A DNA stretch of 64,000 nucleotides from CAZMGB01 sp964565775. Lineage in GTDB: Bacteria; Chloroflexota; Dehalococcoidia; DSTF01; JALHUB01. The translations under genes were made by a program, and so were the position numbers. Positions 33,303-41,536 of this stretch are shown piece after piece. The stretch covers positions 186,001 to 250,000 of the forward strand of contig CAZMGB010000001.1 of assembly GCA_964565775.1 (NCBI GenBank), given 5' to 3'. A model generated the notes under the pieces. It had not been told where the DNA came from. It was given only the letters and a program-made list of their open reading frames with translations, and ran no database searches. Within the stretch, counting starts at the first letter, position 1. Each line of letters starts with the position of its first letter.

Positions 33303-34640
33303 CTAGAACTGGGTGGCGCCGGTGAAGTTCCAGCCGCGGATCTTGAGGGCGGGGACGCGACAGTGCCCCGCGATCGCCGGCTGGAGGGTCGTCTCGCGCC
33401 CGATGAACTCGACCTGGTTCAGGGCGTCCAGGTAGCTCTGCGTGAAGCGCAGGTTCTTGATCGGCGGTCCGATCTTGCCGTCCTCGACGAGGAAGGTGCC
33501 GTCGCGGGTCATGCCCGTCACGATAACCTTCAACGGGTGGACGGGACGCGTGTACCAGAAACGGCTCACCCAGATGCCGCGCTTCACCGACGCGACCATC
33601 TCGTCCGCGCTGGCGTCGCCCGCGCTCAGGAACATGTTGCCGGGGATGGGGCCGAAAGTCATAGCGGCGGGCAGGGCGTGGCCCGTCGACTGCTTCTTCT
33701 CCTTGCCTGCCGTGTAGGTGTCGTAGACGACGCCGCGGGCGACGCCGTCGACGACGAAATCGACCCGCTGCCGGGGCACGCCCTCGAAGTCGAAGGGAAA
33801 GGGGATGGTCTCTGCGGCGAGGCCGTCGTCGTACAGGCTCACGTTGTCGCCCATCACCTTCTCGCCGATGCGCCCCGACATGAAGCTCCGCTTTTCCTGG
33901 AAGGCCTGGGCCCCGAATGAGAGGTACGCCAGGAAATCGAGGAGGTCGGCGACGGCGTAGTCCTCCAGGATGACCTCGTATTCGCCGGGGTCGAGCGGCT
34001 GCGGGTTGACGCTGCGCAGTGCCTTGTCGACCGCCTCCTGGGCCACCGTCTCCCCGTCGATGTCGGCCACGTCCATCGATACCCGCCCGGCGTGGCCGCT
34101 GCTGGTCTCGGACATGACCACGGTGTTGATGTCTGCCGTTGTGTCGCTGTGGTGGGCGAAGACGCCCAGGGAGTTGGCTACGGCCACCTCCCCTATCGCC
34201 GTGCGGAAGGCGCCGGCGGCGGTGAGGCCGGCGCGAGCCGAGGCGTCGCAGATCTGAGCCACCACGGCGGCTCGCTCCTCGGGTCCCGTGCCGGCGGTCC
34301 GCTCCACGAACGCGTTCGCCCTCTTCGTGGCCTTGGGCGAAGGCAGCGACTGGAAATCCTGGTTCTCCTTCTGCTGACGGGCCAGCGTCTCTGCTCGCTC
34401 CACCAGCGCCCGCAGTGAGGCGTCGGACAGCTCGTTGCTGGAGGCGACCCCGATCTTCTTGCCCAGGACGGAGCGTACACGCACGTCGACATCAGTCTGC
34501 TCCACGTTCTGGTGGATGTAGTTGTTGGCGAACCGGGTCAGGGCCGATGTCGTCGAGAAGATCAGCACCTCCGTCTGGTCGGCGGTGCTCATCCCCAAGA
34601 TACGGTCGGCGATGTTCTGGAGTTCCTTTTCCCCAAGCAT
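33303..34640 (-). CDS. TldE/PmbA-family metalloprotease subunit
   Basis: 445 residues of the TldD/PmbA superfamily; like TldE it lacks the HExxxH zinc motif and is the regulatory partner of TldD. Visible: the N-terminal ILGMSTADQTEVLIFSTTSA, the GKKIGVASSNELSD strand and the C-terminal GNMFLSAGDASADEMVAS and ITGIRDGTF-like VIVTGMTRDGTFLVEDG. With TldD it forms a heterodimer that cleaves unfolded peptides and matures modified peptides such as microcin B17. The ATG at 34640 has GAGGCAGAG upstream. It follows the PIN toxin gene by 7 bases. Confidence 0.88.
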   Translation of the reverse strand: MLGEKELQNIADRILGMSTADQTEVLIFSTTSALTRFANNYIHQNVEQTDVDVRVRSVLGKKIGVASSNELSDASLRALVERAETLARQQKENQDFQSLPSPKATKRANAFVERTAGTGPEERAAVVAQICDASARAGLTAAGAFRTAIGEVAVANSLGVFAHHSDTTADINTVVMSETSSGHAGRVSMDVADIDGETVAQEAVDKALRSVNPQPLDPGEYEVILEDYAVADLLDFLAYLSFGAQAFQEKRSFMSGRIGEKVMGDNVSLYDDGLAAETIPFPFDFEGVPRQRVDFVVDGVARGVVYDTYTAGKEKKQSTGHALPAAMTFGPIPGNMFLSAGDASADEMVASVKRGIWVSRFWYTRPVHPLKVIVTGMTRDGTFLVEDGKIGPPIKNLRFTQSYLDALNQVEFIGRETTLQPAIAGHCRVPALKIRGWNFTGATQF

Positions 34641-34647
34641 CTCTGCC

Positions 34648-35055
34648 TCATTTCCGCGGCCGCAGGTAGAGGGCGCGCAGACCCTCAACCTGGTCGTATT
34701 CACGGTCCCTGTGTACGAGTTCGGCGTCATGGAGAAGGGCGAGGGAGGCGATCCAGGCGTCGCCGAGGGAAAGGCCGCCGCGGCTCTTCACCTCTGCGGC
34801 CCGCTGGCGCCAGAGCGGGCTGGACTCGACCACCTGGACGGGCCATGCCTCCACCAGCCGCACCGCCGTTAGCGCGTCGCCGGGCGGCACGCTGCGCATG
34901 AGGCGGTACTGCATCTCCATGAGAGTCATGAAGGGCATGAGGATGCCGTGATTGGCGCCGGCGCTCTCCTCCTGGAGGAGCTGCACCAGCGGCTGCCGGC
35001 CTGGCTCCGCCAGCAGCACCGCTAGGACTGCCGACGTATCGAGGACGTAGGCCAC
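34648..35055 (-). CDS. PIN-domain ribonuclease toxin, VapC-like
   Basis: 135 residues. PIN domain with the acidic residues D6 (YVLDTSAVLAVLL), an E in TLMEMQYRLM and aspartates in LGDAWIASLALLHDAELVHRD; these coordinate Mg and cleave RNA, usually initiator tRNA or other tRNAs. GTG start at 35055 lies inside the end of the antitoxin gene, an overlap of 34 bases typical of TA pairs. It ends 7 bases before the TldE gene and after TldD, so this TA module is inserted in an otherwise tldD-tldE operon. Confidence 0.88.
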   Translation of the reverse strand: MAYVLDTSAVLAVLLAEPGRQPLVQLLQEESAGANHGILMPFMTLMEMQYRLMRSVPPGDALTAVRLVEAWPVQVVESSPLWRQRAAEVKSRGGLSLGDAWIASLALLHDAELVHRDREYDQVEGLRALYLRPRK

Positions 35056-35330
35056 GGCGATCCCTCCCGCGCCTCGCGCTCCTTCTCGAGGCGCCGCTCC
35101 TCCTGTCGCTCTCGCATGAACTGCTGAAACGTCAGCCCCTTCCCTTTCAGCACCCCCTCGGATGCCCTTACCGGATCTTTCGGCATCGGTACCACGTAGA
35201 TCACTCCTTCTCTGATCTCCCATTGCAGGCGGGTGCCGTAGGCGATACCGGCCACCTCACGTATCGCCTTAGGAATCACAGTTTGGCCCTTCTCATAGAC
35301 GCGGGATACTTCTACCGGCTCTTCTGACAT
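35022..35330 (-). CDS. AbrB/MazE-type antitoxin, VapB-like
   Basis: 102 residues with an N-terminal SpoVT-AbrB swapped-hairpin DNA-binding domain (SRVYEKGQTVIPKAIREVAG, LQWEIREGVIYVVP) and a charged C-terminal arm (MRERQEERRLEKEREARE) that would wrap the toxin. It both neutralises the PIN toxin and, as a rule, autorepresses the operon. The gap of about 80 bases to the TldD gene may hold its promoter, though no clear hexamer was found. Confidence 0.88.
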   Translation of the reverse strand: MSEEPVEVSRVYEKGQTVIPKAIREVAGIAYGTRLQWEIREGVIYVVPMPKDPVRASEGVLKGKGLTFQQFMRERQEERRLEKEREAREGSPWPTSSIRRQS

Positions 35331-35411
35331 AGGAACGCCCCCGACCTAGTCATACCCGTTGCCGCTCTGTTATACCAAACTGCCGCTGGTTTGTCAAGGC
35401 GGCCCGCGTTC

Positions 35412-36854
35412 TTACTTCATGAGCCCGACCTGCACGTTGCGAAAGCGTGCCGGCGCCGCGCCATGACCTGTGTGCGCCACCTGCTCCGGCTGCCCCTTGC
35501 CGCAGTTCGGCGTGCCCCACACGATCCAGTGGTCGCGGTTGCAGATAGCGTCGCAGCTCCCCCAGAACTGGGGCGTCATGCCGGTATACGTTGCGTTCTT
35601 GATAAGCTCGCCCAGCCGACCCTTCTTGATCTCGCGCGCGATCTCCGTCCCGAACTGGAAGTTGAGGCGCTTGTCGTCGATGCTCCAGCTTCGGTTGGTC
35701 TCCATGTAGATGCCTTCATCGGTGTCGGCGATCAGATCCTCCAGCGTCCAGTCGCCGGGGTCGAGGTTGACGTTCGTCATGCGGATGAGGGGAATGCGGT
35801 TCCAGCCGGAGGCCCGCATGGCGCCGTTGCTCTGCTGGCCCAGGGCGGTGGCCGTCTCCCGCGACGTGAGATAGTCCAGGAACATGCCCTCGCGCACGAT
35901 GGGCGTCGAGTGGGCGGGCACGCCCTCGTCGTCGTAGCCAAAAGTGCCGAGCCCGCCGGGAATGGTGGCGTCGGCGGTGATGTTGACCGCCTCTGAGCCG
36001 TAGCGAAAGCTCTTCTGCTTCTCGGTAGTGAGGAAGCTCGTGCCGGCGAAGGCCGCCTCCGTGCCCAGCACCCGGTCCAGTTCGATGGCGTGGCCGCAGC
36101 TCTCGTGGACTTGAAGGGCCACCTGGCTGCCGTCGAGGATGACCGTGGTCACGCCGGGCGGGCAGGGCTTTGCCCGCAGGAGGGCTGCGGCCTCCTCCGC
36201 CACGCGCTGAGCGTTGCCGGGCAGGTCGTATCGCTCTACGAACTCCCAGCCCTCGGTGCCCTGGTGGCGGCCGACGCTGTTGGGGTAGGAGCGCCGCTGC
36301 ACCTCGCCTTCGTCGACGGCGGTGGCCTCGATACCACAGCCCGTCTCCACGAGCGACTGCTCGACATAACTCCCCTCCGTGCTGCCGAAGACTTTCTCCT
36401 CTTCCTGAGCGTAGACGTTGGATTCGGCCATGACGATGCCCGTCACCTTCATGATGGCCTCGTTGGCGCTGAGAAGGAGAGCGATCTTGTCGTCCAGGGA
36501 CACGGCGAAGGGGTTCGTCTCGATGGGGGTGCGGTAGCTGTCGACATGAACGACAGGTGGCCCGATGTCCGCTTTGGGCCCGCGTACCAGGCCCGACGCC
36601 CTGGCGATGCGCACCGCCTGGGCCGCCACCCGGTCCGCCTCCTCCAGCGTCATCCGGTAGCTGCTGGCGAAGCCCCAGTAGCCACCGACGATAACGCGCA
36701 CGCCGAACCCCAATGTCTCGTCCGCCGAAAGGCCCTCGACGTTCTCGTTGCGCACTGTGATCGATTCCGTCCGGAGCCTCACCACGCGGACGTCCGCGTA
36801 GGCCGCCCCCCGATTCTTGGCCGTATCCAGGGCTCGCATCACCAGCTCTCGCAT
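35412..36854 (-). CDS. TldD-family metalloprotease catalytic subunit
   Basis: 480 residues. The catalytic zinc motif is visible as VALQVHESCGHAIELDRV (HExxxH), followed by the usual GTEAAFAGTSFLTTEKQ. N-terminal ESITVRNENVEGLSADETLG and C-terminal QFGTEIARE and ATYTGMTPQFWGSCDAI strands complete the fold. It is the active partner of the TldE protein two genes on. The ATG at 36854 is chosen (AAGGAGG nine bases upstream); the ATG three codons earlier abuts the ribosome site and is less likely. Confidence 0.9.
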   Translation of the reverse strand: MRELVMRALDTAKNRGAAYADVRVVRLRTESITVRNENVEGLSADETLGFGVRVIVGGYWGFASSYRMTLEEADRVAAQAVRIARASGLVRGPKADIGPPVVHVDSYRTPIETNPFAVSLDDKIALLLSANEAIMKVTGIVMAESNVYAQEEEKVFGSTEGSYVEQSLVETGCGIEATAVDEGEVQRRSYPNSVGRHQGTEGWEFVERYDLPGNAQRVAEEAAALLRAKPCPPGVTTVILDGSQVALQVHESCGHAIELDRVLGTEAAFAGTSFLTTEKQKSFRYGSEAVNITADATIPGGLGTFGYDDEGVPAHSTPIVREGMFLDYLTSRETATALGQQSNGAMRASGWNRIPLIRMTNVNLDPGDWTLEDLIADTDEGIYMETNRSWSIDDKRLNFQFGTEIAREIKKGRLGELIKNATYTGMTPQFWGSCDAICNRDHWIVWGTPNCGKGQPEQVAHTGHGAAPARFRNVQVGLMK

Positions 36855-36895
36855 AGGGCGCATCCTCCTTATGGCCGTGCCTCGCCGTCGAGCTT

Positions 36896-37744
36896 CTACC
36901 CGCCTGCCGAGGGGGCGGCCCCGCCGGGCCTGCTCACGGGCGCGGCCTTGCTATGGCGCCGCACGAAGTCGAGCACCGCCTGGTTCGTCTCCTCTTCCAG
37001 CTCCACGTTGAAGGAGTGGCGCATCTTGGGGAAGAGTACGAGTTCCGCGTGAGGGATGTGTTCGGCCAGGTAGCGCGAGTTCTCGGGCGGGACGAGAGGG
37101 TCGTCCTCGCCGCCGATAACAAGGGTTGGTGCCCTTATCGCGCCCAGCCGCTCGCGCGTGTCGTGCTTGACGACGGCGTCGTATTGGCGCCGCCAGAACT
37201 CGGGCGGCGACGCGTAGGCTGTCTCCACCTGGGCCCGCCGCCAGATATCCTCCATGTGCGCCGCCAGATACTCATCGCTGTAGCCGGTCCATATCGTGCT
37301 CTCGAAGGCCTGTCGCGGCTCCATCTCCTGCGCCTTGACCGTGGCCTCGAACGCCCTGGGCTGGGGAGGCATAGCCAGGAGGCAGGGGCTGGTCGCGCCC
37401 AGGATGAGCGAGCGCACCATCGACGGGTGGCGAAGCGCCAGCTCCTGGGCGATCATACCGCCCATCGACACGCCGAAAACGTGCGCCGACTCGTACTCCA
37501 GGGCCTGGAGCAGCCCTGCGGCGTCGTCGGCGAAGAGGCCCATCGAGTAGTCCGACTGCGGCATGTCGCTGCGGCCGGAGCCCCGGTTGTCGAGGGCGAT
37601 GACCCGCAGGTGCTGGGAGAGGGTCGGTATCTGGCTCTGCCAGCCGAACATGCTGCCGCCCAGCCCCATGATGAGCAGGATCGGCTCCCCTGAGCCGTAG
37701 ACGTCATAGTAGATCTCGATGTCGTTCACACGATTCTTGGGCAT
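36896..37744 (-). CDS. Alpha/beta hydrolase
   Basis: 282 residues, alpha/beta-hydrolase fold. Oxyanion loop in LLIMGLGGSMFGWQ, nucleophile serine in HVFGVSMGGMIAQELALRH, acidic residue in IGGEDDPLVPPENS and histidine in FPKMRHSFNVELEE. Substrate not predictable; similarity is to the 3-oxoadipate enol-lactonase/haloperoxidase-like group. The next gene downstream is a paralogue with the same motif spacing, so the two arose by tandem duplication. Confidence 0.88.
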   Translation of the reverse strand: MPKNRVNDIEIYYDVYGSGEPILLIMGLGGSMFGWQSQIPTLSQHLRVIALDNRGSGRSDMPQSDYSMGLFADDAAGLLQALEYESAHVFGVSMGGMIAQELALRHPSMVRSLILGATSPCLLAMPPQPRAFEATVKAQEMEPRQAFESTIWTGYSDEYLAAHMEDIWRRAQVETAYASPPEFWRRQYDAVVKHDTRERLGAIRAPTLVIGGEDDPLVPPENSRYLAEHIPHAELVLFPKMRHSFNVELEEETNQAVLDFVRRHSKAAPVSRPGGAAPSAGG

Positions 37745-37844
37745 ATCGTCATCTCAACCAGCTAGAGCCCTCTCTGGAGCAGACAGGCAAACAAGCGAAC
37801 AGGCAAGCACGCGAGCGGCGGCGCGGCTCGCTGCACAACGCGAA

Positions 37845-38642
37845 TCACTTCTGCGAGCTGTGCCGGCGCAGGAAGTCGAGGACGGCGGCGCCGGCCTCCG
37901 CCGGTCTTTCCTGGAAGTAGAGATGGCCCGCGTTCGGGAAGAGCACCAGCTCGGCGTCGGGAATGCGCTCGGCCAGGATACGTGAGTTCTCGGCTGGCAG
38001 GAGAGCGTCGTCCTCGCCGTTGATCACCAGGGTCGGCGCCTCTATCTGGGGCAGCCTTTCGTACGAGTCGAAGGCGATGCACGCCTCGAGTTGCCTCTGG
38101 TAGGCTTCGGGCGTCGTGCGTGTCTGAACGTACGTTTGCCACAGCGGCCTCATCTCCTCGACGTGGCTGGGGTGGTAGAAGACGCCAAGTCCCCGCTCGA
38201 GCGCCTCCTCCGGCGAGAGCGAGGCCAGGGCCGCCAGCGTTATCAGCGCCTCCTGAGAAGGGGACACCGCCTGAGGGCCGCCGAAGATGGTGCAGCCCAG
38301 GACCAGGCTCCGCACCCTCTGCGGATGACGAAGGGCAAGCTCCTGGGCGATCATGCCGCCCATCGACTCGCCGTAGATGTGGGCGTCATCGATGCCCAGG
38401 AAGTCCATGAGGGCGGCGGTGTCGTCGGCGAAAAGGGGCAGGGAGTAGGGGCCGTCCGGCCTGTCGCTCCGGCCGGCGCCCCGGTTGTCGAAGGCCACGA
38501 CCCGGAGCTCCCGCGCGAGCAGGGGTATCTGCGTCTCCCAGAGGGTCGCATTCGCCCCCAGGCCGGCGATGAGCAGCAGCGGCTCGCCCTGGCCGTGCTC
38601 TTCGTAGTAGATGTCGATGCCGTTCACTCGCGCCGTCGGCAT
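37845..38642 (-). CDS. Alpha/beta hydrolase, paralogue of the neighbour
   Basis: 265 residues. Motifs as in the neighbour: LLLIAGLGANATLWETQ, HIYGESMGGMIAQELALRH, VINGEDDALLPAENS and LFPNAGHLYFQERP. The start at 38642 (MPTARVNGIDIYYEEHG) follows GGAGGGA and mirrors the N-terminus of the upstream paralogue (KNRVNDIEIYYDVYG). The frame continues 41 codons upstream without a ribosome site. Function unassigned; could be enol-lactone, ester or epoxide hydrolase. Confidence 0.87.
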   Translation of the reverse strand: MPTARVNGIDIYYEEHGQGEPLLLIAGLGANATLWETQIPLLARELRVVAFDNRGAGRSDRPDGPYSLPLFADDTAALMDFLGIDDAHIYGESMGGMIAQELALRHPQRVRSLVLGCTIFGGPQAVSPSQEALITLAALASLSPEEALERGLGVFYHPSHVEEMRPLWQTYVQTRTTPEAYQRQLEACIAFDSYERLPQIEAPTLVINGEDDALLPAENSRILAERIPDAELVLFPNAGHLYFQERPAEAGAAVLDFLRRHSSQK

Positions 38643-38894
38643 GATGCGTCCCTCCGCCGATTGCTGGCGTGAAGCACGACCCCGAGGCCACGTCTGGCCG
38701 CGGCCCCTTGATCGGCAATGATAGCGTAGAGGCGTCGATACCACCAGTCCACTGAATCGGCGCATCGATGTGCGGATTCGTGGGAGAGAGGCCGATGCTG
38801 GAGGTCATGGGATGCGGGCGAGCCTGCTCTGCGGCTGGCTGGCGAGGAATGGCTCGCATCAACGGTGGTCTGTGAGTTCCGGGCGAGCGCTGCT

Positions 38895-40181
38895 CTATAG
38901 AGTGGCCGCTCTGGCCTCGCGAGGGGGCAGTCGCAGGGTGCGACCGCTGGCGAGGTAGTTGTCCTCGATGCGGATGGCGCTGACTCCGGGTCCGACGACG
39001 CAGTTGCGGCCGACGCGGAGGCTGGGCGGGAGCTTCGCCCGCTTGCCGATGATAGTGATCCCACAGTTGACGATGTCCGGGCGCTCCTGGTTGGGGCTCA
39101 GGTCATCGCCGTAGCCGATATAGCAGTTCTTGCCGACCAGCACCTCCTTGTCGACAATCGACCGGTCGATGATCGCTCCCGACTGGATGAGGCAGCCGTC
39201 GAAGATGATGGAGTCGCGTATGACGGCGCCCTCCTCCACATACACCCGAGGTGAGAGGACGGAGTGCTCCACGTGCCCTTTGATCGTAGAGCCGACGCTT
39301 ATCAGAGAGCGGCTCAAGTAGGCGCGCCGCCCGATCTTCGCCGGCGGCAGGCCGCTGCTGCTCGTAAGCACCTCCGATTCGGAATCGTATAGATCGAGCT
39401 CGGGCCGCTCCTCCAGAAGGTCCATGTTGGCATCGTAGTAGGCCTCGATGGTACCGATGTCGCGCCAGTAGCCTCTGAATCGGTAGCCAAAGAGTGAGGC
39501 GCGGCCCATGAGGGCGGGAATGATGTCGCTCCCGAAGTCGTCGCGCATGCGTGCGTGCGTGCCCGCTACCAGCACCTCCTCCAGGACCTCCTTCTTGAAG
39601 AGGTAGATGCCCATGGAGATCAGGCTTGAGCGGGGCTCCTCGGGCTTCTCGTCGAAGGCGACTATGCGGTCCTCGTCGTCCAGTACCATGGTGCCGTAGC
39701 GGCCGGCCTGTTCCATGGCTACCTCGCAGACCGGGATGGTGACGTCCGCCTCCTTCCATCTGTGGTGGTTGATCAGCTCCTCGTAGTTCATCTTGTAGAC
39801 GTGGTCGCCGGCCAGCACCAGTACGAGCTCCGCCCGTGACTCCTCGATGTAGTGGAGGTTCTGGTAGACGGCGTCGGCTGTGCCACGATACCAGTCGGAG
39901 CTGTCCCGGCCCACGTAGGGCTGGAGGAGGGTTACGCCGCTGCCGACCCGGTCCAGACCCCAGGGCCGTCCGATGCCGATGTGCTGATTCAGGGAGCGGG
40001 GACGGTACTGGGTGAGGACGCCGACACGGTCGATGCCGGAGTTTATGCAGTTGCTGAGGGCGAAGTCTATGACCCGATAGTGCCCACCGAATATGACGGC
40101 GGGCTTCGCCCTCTCCTCGGAAAGGACGCTCAGGCGGTCACCCTCGCCGCCGGCAAGAATCAGCGCCACGACCTTCTTCAC
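38895..40181 (-). CDS. glgC: Glucose-1-phosphate adenylyltransferase
   Basis: 428 residues; makes ADP-glucose from ATP and glucose-1-phosphate, the donor for glycogen and for ADP-glucose-dependent trehalose synthases. N-terminal ALILAGGEGDRLSVL and ERAKPAVIFGGHYRVIDFAL are the nucleotide and allosteric sites; VLAGDHVYKMNYEELINHH and the ALMGRASLFGYRFRGYWRDI region are catalytic; the C-terminus is a left-handed beta-helix (SVGSTIKGHVEHSVLS, VGKNCYIGYGDD). The GTG start overlaps the stop of the upstream trehalose synthase gene by four bases (GTGA), so the products are made together. This fits an ADP-glucose-to-trehalose route. Confidence 0.95.
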   Translation of the reverse strand: MKKVVALILAGGEGDRLSVLSEERAKPAVIFGGHYRVIDFALSNCINSGIDRVGVLTQYRPRSLNQHIGIGRPWGLDRVGSGVTLLQPYVGRDSSDWYRGTADAVYQNLHYIEESRAELVLVLAGDHVYKMNYEELINHHRWKEADVTIPVCEVAMEQAGRYGTMVLDDEDRIVAFDEKPEEPRSSLISMGIYLFKKEVLEEVLVAGTHARMRDDFGSDIIPALMGRASLFGYRFRGYWRDIGTIEAYYDANMDLLEERPELDLYDSESEVLTSSSGLPPAKIGRRAYLSRSLISVGSTIKGHVEHSVLSPRVYVEEGAVIRDSIIFDGCLIQSGAIIDRSIVDKEVLVGKNCYIGYGDDLSPNQERPDIVNCGITIIGKRAKLPPSLRVGRNCVVGPGVSAIRIEDNYLASGRTLRLPPREARAATL

Positions 40182-41506
40182 TGCGACGCTTCTCCCATAG
40201 AGGGGGCGATTATGTGCCCCGCCGCCGGGGCTCGCCGCTCCTCGACCGCCGGCCCAATGCCGGCCAGGGTGCGGAATATACGCAGGTAGTCCCGCAGATA
40301 CCTGGTGATGAGGAAGTTGCGCCGCACGTGCTCGCGCCCGGCCTCACCCATTTGAGCGGCCAGGGACCCGTCCTTGAGAAGGCTGACCACGTGGCGGGCG
40401 CACTCCTCGGTCGTGCTCACGAGGTAGCCCGTCTTGCCGTCCACGATCTGCAAGGGGATGCCACCGACCTTGCCGGCAACGACGGGACGCCTCTTCCAAA
40501 GGGCCTCCGCCACGACCAGACCGAAGCCCTCCCGCACGGACTTCTGGATGACGACGTCCGCCGCACGCTGAAGCGCGTTGACCTCTACGTTGCCGACGCC
40601 GTTCAGGTTGGAGAGGATGTGGATGTCGTAGTCCTCTCCCGCCCGGCGCACCACCCTCTCGTACCACGCCAGGCCCTCCGGGTCGTCGTCGGCGAGAGAG
40701 GCGACGAACACGAGGTGAAGCTCCGGGATCTCCTGCTTCACGATGCGATACACGTCGATTACGCCGAGGGGGTCTTTCCACGGATCGAAGCGCGACACCT
40801 GCGCGATGAGCGGGCAATTGACGTCGACGCGGTAGCGCTGAATGATGGCGGCTACCATGTCTTCGGGGATGGCGCCGTTCTTCGGGCTCAGGGGGTCAAT
40901 GGCGGGAGGCACGGTGAAGATGTGGGGCAGGGTCAGATCCTCCTTGACGTAGGCTTCCAGGGAGAAGATGGCGGCGTCGTACCCCTCCACCTCCGAGCGC
41001 AGGACGTCCCAGATCTGAGCCTGGGCCTCGGTCAGGTCTATGTGGCAGCGCCAGATCCAGGATCCCCGCGGCCGCTCGCCCCGTAAGTCGGTGAGGCAGC
41101 TCAGCAGCGCCGCCGGCTGCGGATCGTGGATGATCACGAAGTCGTAGTCCTCGTCGAAGAGCTGGGCGTTCATCCGATTCCTGCGGAGCCAGATTTCGCG
41201 CATCTGCGGCGTCCAGTCGATGAGCATGCCCTGGAGGCTGTTGTGCATCGCCTTGGTCACCTGGAAGAAGTCGTTGCCGGCCTTCATGACTTGCCAGTCG
41301 GCGACGAGGCCGACGTCGCTCATGAGAGGCGCCAGGCTGGCGAGGATCTCTGCGACGCCTCCCCCGTAGGTCGTGGCGTTCACGTGAAGCACCCTCGCGC
41401 CGGCGAGGGGTCGAGCTAGCTCCCGGATCTCATGGATCGCGGCTTCACCCACTACGGGCTCGTAGTCGTCGAGAGACTTAGGTGCGGTGGGTACGGAGCC
41501 TAGCAC
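40178..41506 (-). CDS. treT: Trehalose synthase, TreT-type glycosyltransferase
   Basis: 442 residues, GT4 fold. The N-terminus contains GGGVAEILASLAPLMSDVG, LVADWQVMKAGNDFF and QVTKAMHNSLQG, the diagnostic TreT stretches that bind the glucose acceptor. The C-terminal domain has SRFDPWKDPLGVIDVYRIV, QKSVREGFGLVVAEALWKRR and GYLVSTTEEC, with the E-x7-E signature. TreT transfers glucose from an NDP-glucose to free glucose, giving trehalose. Placed directly before glgC and overlapping it, it probably uses ADP-glucose. Start is GTG at 41506. Confidence 0.9.
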   Translation of the reverse strand: MLGSVPTAPKSLDDYEPVVGEAAIHEIRELARPLAGARVLHVNATTYGGGVAEILASLAPLMSDVGLVADWQVMKAGNDFFQVTKAMHNSLQGMLIDWTPQMREIWLRRNRMNAQLFDEDYDFVIIHDPQPAALLSCLTDLRGERPRGSWIWRCHIDLTEAQAQIWDVLRSEVEGYDAAIFSLEAYVKEDLTLPHIFTVPPAIDPLSPKNGAIPEDMVAAIIQRYRVDVNCPLIAQVSRFDPWKDPLGVIDVYRIVKQEIPELHLVFVASLADDDPEGLAWYERVVRRAGEDYDIHILSNLNGVGNVEVNALQRAADVVIQKSVREGFGLVVAEALWKRRPVVAGKVGGIPLQIVDGKTGYLVSTTEECARHVVSLLKDGSLAAQMGEAGREHVRRNFLITRYLRDYLRIFRTLAGIGPAVEERRAPAAGHIIAPSMGEASQ

Positions 41507-41536
41507 GGCGGTATGTCTCTCTCCCTCGATTCGGGT

